From NCBI RefSeq assembly GCF_034424315.1, contig NZ_CP139972.1:1860001-1924000 (forward strand): DNA of 64,000 nt, read 5' to 3'. Origin of the DNA: Chitinophaga sancti. Its GTDB lineage: Bacteria > Bacteroidota > Bacteroidia > Chitinophagales > Chitinophagaceae. Position 1 is the first letter of the stretch. Each line of letters opens with the position of its first letter. Below the pieces are notes generated by a model. That model saw nothing but the letters and a program-made list of their open reading frames with translations. It ran no database searches and had not been told where the DNA came from. The position numbers and the translations under genes were made by a program. Below are positions 42,903 to 52,143 of the stretch, in pieces.

Positions 42903-45371
42903 ATGAAGATAAAGACACTCATCATCGCAACACTTGGATGCTATACCGGCCTCCAGGCACAGGTGAAAAAAGATTATCCCATACAACCTGTAGCTTTTAC
43001 ACAGGTACAGGTTACGGACAATTTCTGGGCGCCCAAGATCAGGGTTAATGCGGAAGTAACGATTCCCTATACCCTGGAACAATGCCGGAAAACCGGCCGT
43101 ATCGACAATTTCAGACGTGCAGCACATAGCATTCCGGGCGACTCCATGACAGAATATACCTTCGATGATACTGACTTATATAAGGTAATTGAAGGCGCTT
43201 CTTATGGCCTGCAGGTAAAAAAGAACCCGGAGCTGGAGCAGTACCTCGATTCCCTCATCGCCATTATCGGCGCTGCCCAGGAAAAAGATGGGTACCTGTA
43301 TACTTTCCGTACCGTGAATGCCTCCCATCCACATGCATGGATAGGCAGCAAAAGATGGGAGCTGGAAGAAGACCTGAGTCATGAACTGTATAATGCCGGC
43401 CATCTCTACGAAGCCGCAGTAGCGCATTACCAGGCAACAGGCAAAAAGAGCCTGTTAAATATTGCTACCAGGAACGCGGATCTCCTGGTGAAGACGTTCG
43501 GTTATGGTAAAGAAGAAAAATGGCCGGGCCACCAGATCGTAGAAACAGGGCTCACTAAATTATACCGCGTTACCGGTGATACCGCCTATTTACATCTTGC
43601 TAAGTTCTTTTTAGATGTACGCGGACCAGGATCTCCTTATAGCGGTGAATATAACCAGTCCTTCACAAAAGTGGTGGATCAGCACGAAGCCAAAGGCCAT
43701 GCGGTAAGAGCCACCTACATGTACACCGGTATGGCAGATGTTGCAGCCCTTACGGGTGATCAGCAATACCTGCATGCAATAGATGATATATGGAATGATG
43801 TGGTGAAAAAGAAGCTCTATATCACCGGCGGTATCGGTGCCACCGGCAATGGCGAAGCATTTGGTCAGGCATACGAACTACCTAACATGAGCGCCTATGC
43901 GGAAACCTGCGCAGCCATTGCAAATGTATACTGGAATAGCCGGATGTTCCTGCTGCATGGCGATGCCAAATACATCGATGTACTGGAACGTACTTTATAC
44001 AATGGATTATTATCCGGCGTTTCACTGTCAGGTGATCGTTTCTTTTACCCCAATCCACTGGCATCCATGGGCCAGCATCAGCGAAGCGCCTGGTTTGGAT
44101 GTGCCTGTTGTATTTCAAACATGACGCGATTCCTCCCCTCCATGCCGGGTTATATTTATGCGCAGAACCAAAACAATCTCTATATAAATTTATTTGCCGG
44201 GAATACTGCACGAATTAATTTACCTGCAGGTCCGGTAATGATCCAACAGATCACTAACTACCCCTGGGATGGCAACATAAATATTGTTGTAGCACCGGTG
44301 AAAGTAACGACAACAGTGACTACAGCAAACGCCAACACTACCACAACTACTGAAACCACTAGCGCTGAAACCATGAAATTTGCACTCCACATCCGCATTC
44401 CCGAATGGGCCAAAGGTGTGCCCGTGCCCGGTGATCTCTACTACGATGCAGATAGTGCGAAACTCAAAAAATACACCATCCTCCTGAATGGCCAGCCTGC
44501 TGTTTACAAAATGGAAAAAGGCTATGCTGTTATTCAGCGTACCTGGCAGTCAGGCGACAAAGTAAGCCTCTCCTTCCCCATGAGCGTACAAAAGATCATG
44601 GCTAATAATAAGGTTGATGCTGATAAAAAACGCTTTGCTTTAGAACGTGGCCCTATCATGTATTGCCTGGAAGGTCCGGATAATAAAGATGCGACAGTAC
44701 AAAATATTGTCGTGAATAAAAATGCAAAGGTCTCTCCCGTTTACAAATCTGACTTATTAAACGGCGTTACAGTGCTTGAAATGGATGGCTCCTCTTCCAG
44801 CCGCCAGCTAAACACCAACGCACTCATTACCTCTACGCAAACGGTAACGGCTATTCCGTATTACGCATGGGCAAACCGAGGCCCCAGCGAAATGGCGGTA
44901 TGGATCCCTTACGAATCCTCTGCCGCAAGACCTAAACCGGCACCCACCATTGCCTCTAAAGCAACAGTGAGTGCTAGTATCAAAAATAAACGCATGTTCA
45001 TGGCGCTGAATGATCAGTACGATCCTGTAGATGCACATGACAATGCTGCCCTTTATCTTCATTGGTGGCCTAAAAAGGATACACTCGAATGGGTGCAATA
45101 CGATTTCGATCAGGCCTACACCATTTCAAGTTCTAAAGTATACTGGTATGATGACGGTCCATTCGGCGGATGCAGGATCCCTGCCAGCTGGAAACTATAC
45201 TACAAAAAAGGTGATGAATGGATTCCTGTGGTCAATAAAACACCTTACGAAGTTGTAAAAGACAAATACAATAGCGTAACTTTTGAACCGGTAAATACAA
45301 CTGCCCTAAGACTGGAAGTTCTATTACCAAAAGACAATTCATCAGGTATTCACGAATGGAGTGTACAATGA
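42903..45371 (+). CDS. GH127 (DUF1680) glycoside hydrolase, putative beta-L-arabinofuranosidase
   Basis: An 822-residue enzyme with a short N-terminal signal region (TLIIATLGCYTGLQAQ). The GH127 start pattern AFTQVQVTDNFWAPKIRVN is present. The metal and catalytic site is visible as AYAETCAAI (Glu and Cys near 334 and 336) and WFGCACCISN (cysteines near 400-403), matching the zinc-bound cysteine nucleophile of this family. A Thr-rich stretch (VTTANANTTTTTETTSAE) near 475 interrupts the C-terminal beta domain, and the last 130 residues resemble a CBM-like jelly roll (LYLHWWPKKDTLEWVQYDFD). It overlaps the next gene by ATGA. Confidence 0.92.
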   Translation: MKIKTLIIATLGCYTGLQAQVKKDYPIQPVAFTQVQVTDNFWAPKIRVNAEVTIPYTLEQCRKTGRIDNFRRAAHSIPGDSMTEYTFDDTDLYKVIEGASYGLQVKKNPELEQYLDSLIAIIGAAQEKDGYLYTFRTVNASHPHAWIGSKRWELEEDLSHELYNAGHLYEAAVAHYQATGKKSLLNIATRNADLLVKTFGYGKEEKWPGHQIVETGLTKLYRVTGDTAYLHLAKFFLDVRGPGSPYSGEYNQSFTKVVDQHEAKGHAVRATYMYTGMADVAALTGDQQYLHAIDDIWNDVVKKKLYITGGIGATGNGEAFGQAYELPNMSAYAETCAAIANVYWNSRMFLLHGDAKYIDVLERTLYNGLLSGVSLSGDRFFYPNPLASMGQHQRSAWFGCACCISNMTRFLPSMPGYIYAQNQNNLYINLFAGNTARINLPAGPVMIQQITNYPWDGNINIVVAPVKVTTTVTTANANTTTTTETTSAETMKFALHIRIPEWAKGVPVPGDLYYDADSAKLKKYTILLNGQPAVYKMEKGYAVIQRTWQSGDKVSLSFPMSVQKIMANNKVDADKKRFALERGPIMYCLEGPDNKDATVQNIVVNKNAKVSPVYKSDLLNGVTVLEMDGSSSSRQLNTNALITSTQTVTAIPYYAWANRGPSEMAVWIPYESSAARPKPAPTIASKATVSASIKNKRMFMALNDQYDPVDAHDNAALYLHWWPKKDTLEWVQYDFDQAYTISSSKVYWYDDGPFGGCRIPASWKLYYKKGDEWIPVVNKTPYEVVKDKYNSVTFEPVNTTALRLEVLLPKDNSSGIHEWSVQ

Positions 45372-46741
45372 TAAAAACCTTTGCCACAGTAATAGCTTGC
45401 TTCATTGCAAATTGTTCAATCGCACAAAGCCTGCAATATACCATCACCCTTCTTCCGGGAAGGGTGCATGTTGCTATTGCCAATACGAATGCACAGGTAT
45501 TCAAAATGCCCCGCTGGACACCCGGCTATTATCAATTCATTTCTTTCCCTGAAAAAGTCAGCAACTTCAAAGCAGGTAAAAACACCATTGAGTACGATGT
45601 AAAAGCTGATTCAGATTTCGTAGCAGCCGCTTATGCAGACAATGAACGTGCACTACTAAACCTCACCGGCATCTGCATGCATCCTGAAAATATCAAACAG
45701 GCAGTCCAGCTAAAAGTTATCACGCCGGAGGGTTGGTCTGTCGCTACCGGCATGGATAAAAAAGGAGCATACTTCACCGCGCCTGACTTCGATATTTTAT
45801 ACGACAGCCCGCTTTTATGCGGGCGCCTGGATAGCTTGCCAACCTTTACAGTAAAAGGTATCCCTCACTACTTTGTCGGCCTGGGCTTTGCAGACTTCGA
45901 CCGCCAGGCATTCATCAATGACCTGCAGAAGATTGTTAGCACTGCTGCCAGCATCATTGGCGACATTCCTTATACACATTATACCTTCTTAGATTACGGC
46001 AAGGGGCAGGGTGGTATAGAACATCTCAACTCTACCACCATCAATTTCACAGGCCAGGGCATGGACAAGCAGGAAACGAAGCTGCGTAACTACAGCTTCC
46101 TGGCCCACGAATATTTCCATCACTACAATGTAAAGCGTATTCGCCCTATCGAACTCGGACCATTCGATTACGAACATGGCAACAAAACAAAAATGCTTTG
46201 GGTTGCAGAAGGGTTAACGGTGTATTACGAATACATCATCGTACACCACGCAGGGCTCAGCACCGCACAGGAATGCCTGCAGCAGTTCCGTAGCTCACTC
46301 ATGGCCTACGAAACTAAAACAGGAAAACTACATCAGTCACTGACAGAAAGCAGCTGGGCTACCTGGGAAGAAGGACCTTTTGGCGGAGATGGGATCAGCT
46401 ATTATGACAAAGGGCCACTCATAGCCCTACTACTTGACCTGCAAATAAGACAGGCAACAAAAAACAGGAAATCCCTCGACGATGTCATGCGTGGCATCTA
46501 CAAAAAGTATTACCAGCAATTACAACGCGGCTATACAGAAACTGAATTCCGGCAAATGTGTGAGCAGATAGCCGGTATGCAACTCACCGAACTATTTCAA
46601 TATGTCAGCACCACAAAAGAAGTTGATTATAATAAATACCTGGCTTATGCAGGATTGAGGCTCGAACCTGAAACTTATGAATTCACCAGACTGGAACATT
46701 ACGATACAATGCAGGAAAAAATTTACAACAGTATCTTCTAA
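45368..46741 (+). CDS. M61-family glycyl-aminopeptidase-like protein, no PDZ
   Basis: The ATG at 45368 overlaps the GH127 stop (ATGA) and gives 457 residues with a signal peptide (TFATVIACFIANCSIAQ). The N-terminal beta domain (residues 20-170) leads to the gluzincin motif HEYFHHYNVKRIRP near 247-251 and the downstream Glu in VAEGLTVYYE near 280. M61 peptidases usually have about 600 residues with a C-terminal PDZ domain; here the chain ends soon after the catalytic domain. It probably works in the periplasm on peptides. Pairing with a GH127 enzyme by overlap is unusual. Confidence 0.88.
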   Translation: MIKTFATVIACFIANCSIAQSLQYTITLLPGRVHVAIANTNAQVFKMPRWTPGYYQFISFPEKVSNFKAGKNTIEYDVKADSDFVAAAYADNERALLNLTGICMHPENIKQAVQLKVITPEGWSVATGMDKKGAYFTAPDFDILYDSPLLCGRLDSLPTFTVKGIPHYFVGLGFADFDRQAFINDLQKIVSTAASIIGDIPYTHYTFLDYGKGQGGIEHLNSTTINFTGQGMDKQETKLRNYSFLAHEYFHHYNVKRIRPIELGPFDYEHGNKTKMLWVAEGLTVYYEYIIVHHAGLSTAQECLQQFRSSLMAYETKTGKLHQSLTESSWATWEEGPFGGDGISYYDKGPLIALLLDLQIRQATKNRKSLDDVMRGIYKKYYQQLQRGYTETEFRQMCEQIAGMQLTELFQYVSTTKEVDYNKYLAYAGLRLEPETYEFTRLEHYDTMQEKIYNSIF

Positions 46742-47304
46742 AACAAAAATATAGATATCACCTTCAACATTGTCCTAAGATGGTGCAGCGCGTAAGTGAT
46801 CTGGTTCTCAACAGTCCGCTTGGAGATGCCCAGCTTACCCGCTATCTGATCATTGGACAAATGTTCCTGCCTGCTCAAAATAAATACCTCCCGGCAGCGT
46901 TTAGGTAGGCCTTTTACAACCTCCTCCACATTATTCTCCAGCTCCTGTCGCGACAACTGCTGGTCACCTTCATTCTGGCAGGCGTAATGATCCAATTCCC
47001 CGATATCTTCTTTAAACTCCACCGGCCTCACCTTCTCCTTCTTCAAATGTCTGTACACGTGATACCGGCCCGCCGCTTTCAGGTACGCCGAGAATGAAAG
47101 TATTTCCAGATGTTCTCTTTTCAACCAGATGTTCAGGAAAATGTCGTGGGTGATTTCCTTACTGACTTCCCTGTCTTTTAGCTGGAAAAATACAGTTGTG
47201 TACACCGACTGCCAATGCTTCTTGAAGAAGTACGAAAAGGCCGCCTGATCCCCCCTTAAAATTGACTCCCAAAGTTCATGGTCTGATAAATGGCCTAAGG
47301 ACAT
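46738..47304 (-). CDS. ECF RNA polymerase sigma factor (uptake locus 2)
   Basis: The ATG at 47304 gives 188 residues starting MSLGHLSDHELWESILRGD, a typical FecI-like N-terminus; the longer frame is unlikely. Region 2 (AAFSYFFKKHWQSVYTT, ITHDIFLNIWLKR) and region 4 (LPKRCREVFILSRQEHLSND, QIAGKLGISKRTVENQI) are clear. It is divergent from FecR at 47466 and overlaps the end of the M61 gene by four bases tail to tail. It should activate the SusC/SusD genes of locus 2. Confidence 0.93.
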   Translation of the reverse strand: MSLGHLSDHELWESILRGDQAAFSYFFKKHWQSVYTTVFFQLKDREVSKEITHDIFLNIWLKREHLEILSFSAYLKAAGRYHVYRHLKKEKVRPVEFKEDIGELDHYACQNEGDQQLSRQELENNVEEVVKGLPKRCREVFILSRQEHLSNDQIAGKLGISKRTVENQITYALHHLRTMLKVISIFLF

Positions 47305-47465
47305 GTTAAATGGACATAACGTAGTGTGGAATAAAGGTAGCACTTTGGCGGAGATAATTCTTTTTTTTTCCGGCCCGGCCTGCCAGCAAAAAAAATTTCT
47401 GAATTTTATGTGTGTGCGGACAAAAAAAGGTCTCAAGTATTATAAGATACCTATAAATCAAACAA

Positions 47466-48605
47466 ATGACTCCACGGGAATTCTTTTTGCTATACGAAAA
47501 ACTGATATCAGGCACCATTACAGCCGATGAAAAACAACGACTGCTGGAATATACCGACCAGATAGAAGCAGAAGAACACCCCTGGCAGGCAGAAATGGGT
47601 GACAAAACCGAAATAGAAAACGAAATTCACGCATTGCTGGAAAAGGAGATCAGGCCTAAAAAACGAACCAAAATCAGGATACTGACCACTATTCTTACAG
47701 CTGCCGCAGCCGTGACCGGTCTCGTCATCCTCTTTTCATCCATCTATAAGAACAACTCAAAACTGCAACCGGCCGCACCTAAAACTCTTGCATCCAACAA
47801 CAAGGTAACGCCCGGTAGCAACAAGGCTATCCTCACCCTGGCAGATGGCTCCACCATCACGCTGGACAGCGCCAGTGCAGGTTCCCTGACCACAAGAAAC
47901 GGCGTAACAATTAAACAGGTTCAGAATGGACTAATAGAATATAACGACAGAACAGGTACAAACGCAACATCCTGGAGCACGATCTCAACCCCTACAGGCG
48001 GACAATACCAGATCGTACTCGAAGATGGCACCAAAGCATGGCTCAATGCCACCTCATCCCTAAAATTCCCAACCACCTTCAGGAACAATGAAAGGCTAGT
48101 GGAAATAAGCGGGGAAGTATATTTTGAAATTGCTAAAGACGATTCCAAACCATTTAAGGTGAACTTTAATGGCAACACCATCACTGTACTGGGTACACAC
48201 TTCAACGTCATGGCTTATAAAGACGAGGCGAAGAGTAAAGTCACCCTCATACAGGGCGCTGTCAAAGTCAACAACCGCTCCGGCGAACAATTACTGAAAC
48301 CGGGTATGCAGGCACAGATCACAGATTCTATCAGTCAGATCACCACCTGCAAAGCGAACTTAGAAGAAGCAATAGCCTGGAAGAACGGCTATTTTACTTT
48401 TGACCATGAAAACATACAAAGCATTATGCGAAAACTTGCACGCTGGTATGACGTAAGGGTAAATTACCAAGGCGACATGAACGGAAAGATCTTTTCCGGC
48501 ACTATTTCACGTTTTGATAATATTTCGGAAGTACTCAGCATGATCGAACTAACCGGAACCATTCACTTCAAAATTCAGGGACGGGAACTAACAGTATTAC
48601 CTTAA
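47466..48605 (+). CDS. FecR-type anti-sigma factor (uptake locus 2)
   Basis: A 379-residue protein with cytoplasmic N-terminal region, one membrane helix (about 77-95, ILTTILTAAAAVTGLVILF) and periplasmic FecR domain (STPTGGQYQIVLEDGTKAWLN, SGEVYFEIAKDDSKPFKV) ending in the DUF4974-like part (IMRKLARWYDVRVNYQGDM). Together with the divergent sigma factor and the STN-bearing SusC 117 bases downstream it forms a substrate-sensing circuit. In contrast to locus 1, FecR is on the SusC side. Confidence 0.93.
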   Translation: MTPREFFLLYEKLISGTITADEKQRLLEYTDQIEAEEHPWQAEMGDKTEIENEIHALLEKEIRPKKRTKIRILTTILTAAAAVTGLVILFSSIYKNNSKLQPAAPKTLASNNKVTPGSNKAILTLADGSTITLDSASAGSLTTRNGVTIKQVQNGLIEYNDRTGTNATSWSTISTPTGGQYQIVLEDGTKAWLNATSSLKFPTTFRNNERLVEISGEVYFEIAKDDSKPFKVNFNGNTITVLGTHFNVMAYKDEAKSKVTLIQGAVKVNNRSGEQLLKPGMQAQITDSISQITTCKANLEEAIAWKNGYFTFDHENIQSIMRKLARWYDVRVNYQGDMNGKIFSGTISRFDNISEVLSMIELTGTIHFKIQGRELTVLP

Positions 48606-48721
48606 CATAATATATTCATTACCAATACAACCGATGCAGTTACTGCACCGGAACGGAAGTCGTATTCCATAAAAAAAACTGACAGACAACAATACATTCA
48701 TAAATTCCAAAACGTACATCT

Positions 48722-51700
48722 ATGCGATGCTATCTACAATTTAAGAAGCCATGGCAATTCCACGTGCCATTGAAACTGCTACTCAAAACTTTTCTCTTAG
48801 TACTTTTTACTGCCGTTCAGGTACACGGCCACGCGCAAAATGTAACCATATCGGAGCATAATGTGCCGCTGGAAAAACTCCTGATGGATCTGAAAGAACA
48901 AAGCGGTTATAACTTTCTATATAATTCACCCATGCTCGCCAGCGCCCGCCGGGTAAGCATTTCAGTGACTAACTCTCCTATTGATGAGGTGCTGCGCCTT
49001 TGCTTTAAAGACCAGCCGCTTGATTATACAATCAGGCAGAAAACCATTATCATCAGGCAGAAAGATAAACCAGTTACACCTCCCGCTCCTCCCGCCGATA
49101 TCACTATCAGCGGCAGAGTGACCAACGATGCCAACGAAGCATTGCCTGGTGTAAGTATCGGTATCAAAGGCAGCGGCAGAGGTACTACCTCCGATGCTAA
49201 TGGTAACTTCGTACTCCATGTACGCAGTGAAAACGATACCCTGCTCTTTACTTTCATCGGCTTTGCGCCCAAAGAAGTAGTAGTAGGCAACCGTACACGT
49301 ATCGACATTAAATTAACTGCTGAAAATAAATCCCTGGGGGAAATAGTGGTGGTAGGTTACGGTCAGCAAACAAAGGCCACCGTAACAGGTGCGGTAGCCG
49401 CCATTAAAAGCGCAGACATCGTCCGCACCAAGAACGAAAACGTAACCAACATGCTGACTGGTAAACTGGCCGGCGTACGTATCGTTCAGAAATCCTCAGA
49501 ACCAGGTACCTTCAATAACTCCTTCGATATCCGTGGTATGGGTGATGCCTTAATCATCATCGATGGTATTCCACGTGATAACATGGCCCGCCTGAACCCT
49601 GACGACGTTGAAAGCATCTCCGTGCTGAAAGACGCTTCTGCTGCGGTTTACGGGGTACGCGCTGCGAATGGTGTGGTACTCATCACCACCAAAAAAGGTA
49701 AAGCAGGCACCAACGTTATTAACTACAGCGCGAACTTCGGTATTCAAACCCCGATCGGTTCCCCAAAGAGCACCAGCGCTGCTGACTGGATGACCCTCGC
49801 AAACGAGAAATCCATGCATAACCAGAACGGTGGCACGCTCCGCTACTCCCTCGATGAAGTAGCAGCCTACAAAAATGGCACCAAACAAGGTACTGACTGG
49901 TACAAAGCCGTGATCAGACCTTCTGCCCCTATGTCTCAGCACAACCTGAGCACCAGCGGCGGTTCTGACAGGGTGCAGTATTATGCATCACTCGGTTACC
50001 TCTCCCAGGAATCTTTCCTGCGTAGTAACAGCAACAGCTATAAACGCTACAACTTACGTTCAAACGTTACCGGTAGAATCACTGACAGACTGAAAGCTGA
50101 TTTCCAGCTGAATGGTGTGTTCGATGAGTCTAACAAGAACTACGAAAGCACTGACTGGATCATTCGTTCTATGGAAAGATCCGCTGCTATCCAGCCTATC
50201 TACGCGAACAATAACCCTAACTACCTGCAGGTAGGTACCGTAGATGGTTCTAACCCGGTAGCAATGGCAGATGCCAATCAGTCCGGTTACAGGAAATATG
50301 GTAACAAATGGTTCCAGTCAAACGTAAGCCTGGAATACGATGTACCGGGCATCACAGGTCTGCGCGCAAAAGGTATGTTCGGTTACGACTACCAGTTGCT
50401 CGACAACAAGATCTATAAAAAACAATACAACCTTTACAATTACGATGACGCAGCAGCATCCTATAACGCTACTGTGAACCAGAGTCCAAGCAATATCCGC
50501 AGGGAATTCTATACCAAACAATCCATCCTGACACAGTTCTCCCTGAACTATGTCCGTACATTCAACGAAGTACACAACCTGAACATCCTTGCACTCGTAG
50601 AAGGTCAGCACCGTCAGGGCGATAACATCTTTGCAGCCCGCGATCTCTCCCTGCTGCTGGATCAGTTGTCTGCAGGTAATAGCGTGAATCAGCAAGGTAG
50701 TATGTCTACCGGTAGCGGGGATCTGTATGACTATGCAAACATCGGTTATGTAGGTAAAGCAAACTATAACTACAAAGGAAAATACCTCGCTGAGTTCAAT
50801 TTCCGTTACGATGGTTCTTCCCGTTTCGATAAATCTCACCGCTGGGGCTTCTTCCCTTCTGGTTCCGTAGGCTGGCGCTTTACTGATGAAGACTTCTGGA
50901 AAAACCTGGATGTGAAATTCATCGATAACGCGAAATTCCGTGCATCTTACGGTGTACTCGGTGACGATAACGCTTCTACTTACCAGTGGTTAAACGGGTA
51001 TACTTACCCTGCAGGCGGCGATTACAACAACCTGCCTGGTGGTTCCGTATTCAATGGTTCATACGTGAACAGTGCCGTTAGCACCGGAATCGCAAACAAG
51101 AATATTACATGGTATACTGCTAAAACGTTTGACGTAGGTCTGGACCTCACTTCCAAAAATGGTATGTTTGGTTTGATCGTTGACTACTTCCAGCGTAAAC
51201 GCAGCGGTTTGTTAACCACACGTACCGTAAGCCTGCCGTCTGTAGTAGGTGCAGCACTGCCTCAGGAAAACCTGAATGGTGATATGACCCGTGGTATCGA
51301 TATCGAAATCACCCACCACTACAAGATTGGTGAAGTGAGCTACAATGTAAGAGGTACCTTCGGTTTCACCCGCACACAGTACACTTACCAGGAATCCGGT
51401 AAATACGGTAATAACTACAACGAATGGAGAAGCAATAACAACAACCGTTACTCTGACATGGTATGGGGCTTCAAAGGCATCGGCCAGTTCCAGAGCTACG
51501 ACGAAATTGCAAACAGCAAGGTTAAATACGACCAGGGGACACTGCCTGGTGACTACAAATACGAAGACACCAACGGCGACGGTATCATTAACGACCTTGA
51601 CTTACAACCTATCAGCTACAGCAACAGACCTATGTTCTCCTTTGGTCTGACCATGGATGCCAGCTGGAAAGGATTTGATGTAGCCCTCTTGTTCCAGGGT

Positions 51701-52132
51701 GCAGCAAAAACTTATGTAAACTATGTAGAGATCTTAGCAGAACCAATCTGGGGCTCCAACTATTCCAATGCCCTCGACCAGTTCATGGACAGATGGCACC
51801 CGGTAGATCCTACCGCCAATCCATATGATCCTAATACTAAATGGGTGAAAGGTAAATATGCCTACACCGGTTCAGTAGCTCGCGGTAACTCTACCTTCTC
51901 CTGGTTAAATGCCAGCTACCTGCGTCTGAAAACTGTGGAATTAGGCTATACACTTCCTGTATCCCTGCTGAAACGCGTGGGTATCAAAGGCGCAAGAGTA
52001 TATGCTAACGTCTACAACGCTCACACCTGGTCAAGCATGAAATTCATTGATCCGGAACATCCAAGTGATAGCTACGGTAACGTATACCCACTCAACCGTA
52101 CTTATAACATGGGCTTCACCATCAATCTTTAA
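48722..52132 (+). CDS. SusC/RagA TonB-linked outer-membrane receptor with STN domain (locus 2)
   Basis: A 1136-residue receptor with signal peptide (LLLKTFLLVLFTAVQVHGHAQ), STN domain (about 45-105, LEKLLMDLKEQSGYNFLYNS), CarboxypepD_reg-like domain (about 120-205, ITISGRVTNDANEALPGVSI), plug (about 215-330, EIVVVGYGQQTK, SVLKDASAAVYGVRAANGVV) and barrel ending TYNMGFTINL. Codon use (CGT, GGT, CTG, AAC) is more biased than in neighbouring genes, which suggests high expression. SusD follows after 11 bases. The substrate is not evident. Confidence 0.95.
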   Translation: MRCYLQFKKPWQFHVPLKLLLKTFLLVLFTAVQVHGHAQNVTISEHNVPLEKLLMDLKEQSGYNFLYNSPMLASARRVSISVTNSPIDEVLRLCFKDQPLDYTIRQKTIIIRQKDKPVTPPAPPADITISGRVTNDANEALPGVSIGIKGSGRGTTSDANGNFVLHVRSENDTLLFTFIGFAPKEVVVGNRTRIDIKLTAENKSLGEIVVVGYGQQTKATVTGAVAAIKSADIVRTKNENVTNMLTGKLAGVRIVQKSSEPGTFNNSFDIRGMGDALIIIDGIPRDNMARLNPDDVESISVLKDASAAVYGVRAANGVVLITTKKGKAGTNVINYSANFGIQTPIGSPKSTSAADWMTLANEKSMHNQNGGTLRYSLDEVAAYKNGTKQGTDWYKAVIRPSAPMSQHNLSTSGGSDRVQYYASLGYLSQESFLRSNSNSYKRYNLRSNVTGRITDRLKADFQLNGVFDESNKNYESTDWIIRSMERSAAIQPIYANNNPNYLQVGTVDGSNPVAMADANQSGYRKYGNKWFQSNVSLEYDVPGITGLRAKGMFGYDYQLLDNKIYKKQYNLYNYDDAAASYNATVNQSPSNIRREFYTKQSILTQFSLNYVRTFNEVHNLNILALVEGQHRQGDNIFAARDLSLLLDQLSAGNSVNQQGSMSTGSGDLYDYANIGYVGKANYNYKGKYLAEFNFRYDGSSRFDKSHRWGFFPSGSVGWRFTDEDFWKNLDVKFIDNAKFRASYGVLGDDNASTYQWLNGYTYPAGGDYNNLPGGSVFNGSYVNSAVSTGIANKNITWYTAKTFDVGLDLTSKNGMFGLIVDYFQRKRSGLLTTRTVSLPSVVGAALPQENLNGDMTRGIDIEITHHYKIGEVSYNVRGTFGFTRTQYTYQESGKYGNNYNEWRSNNNNRYSDMVWGFKGIGQFQSYDEIANSKVKYDQGTLPGDYKYEDTNGDGIINDLDLQPISYSNRPMFSFGLTMDASWKGFDVALLFQGAAKTYVNYVEILAEPIWGSNYSNALDQFMDRWHPVDPTANPYDPNTKWVKGKYAYTGSVARGNSTFSWLNASYLRLKTVELGYTLPVSLLKRVGIKGARVYANVYNAHTWSSMKFIDPEHPSDSYGNVYPLNRTYNMGFTINL

Positions 52133-52143
52133 TTCTGGTTATT

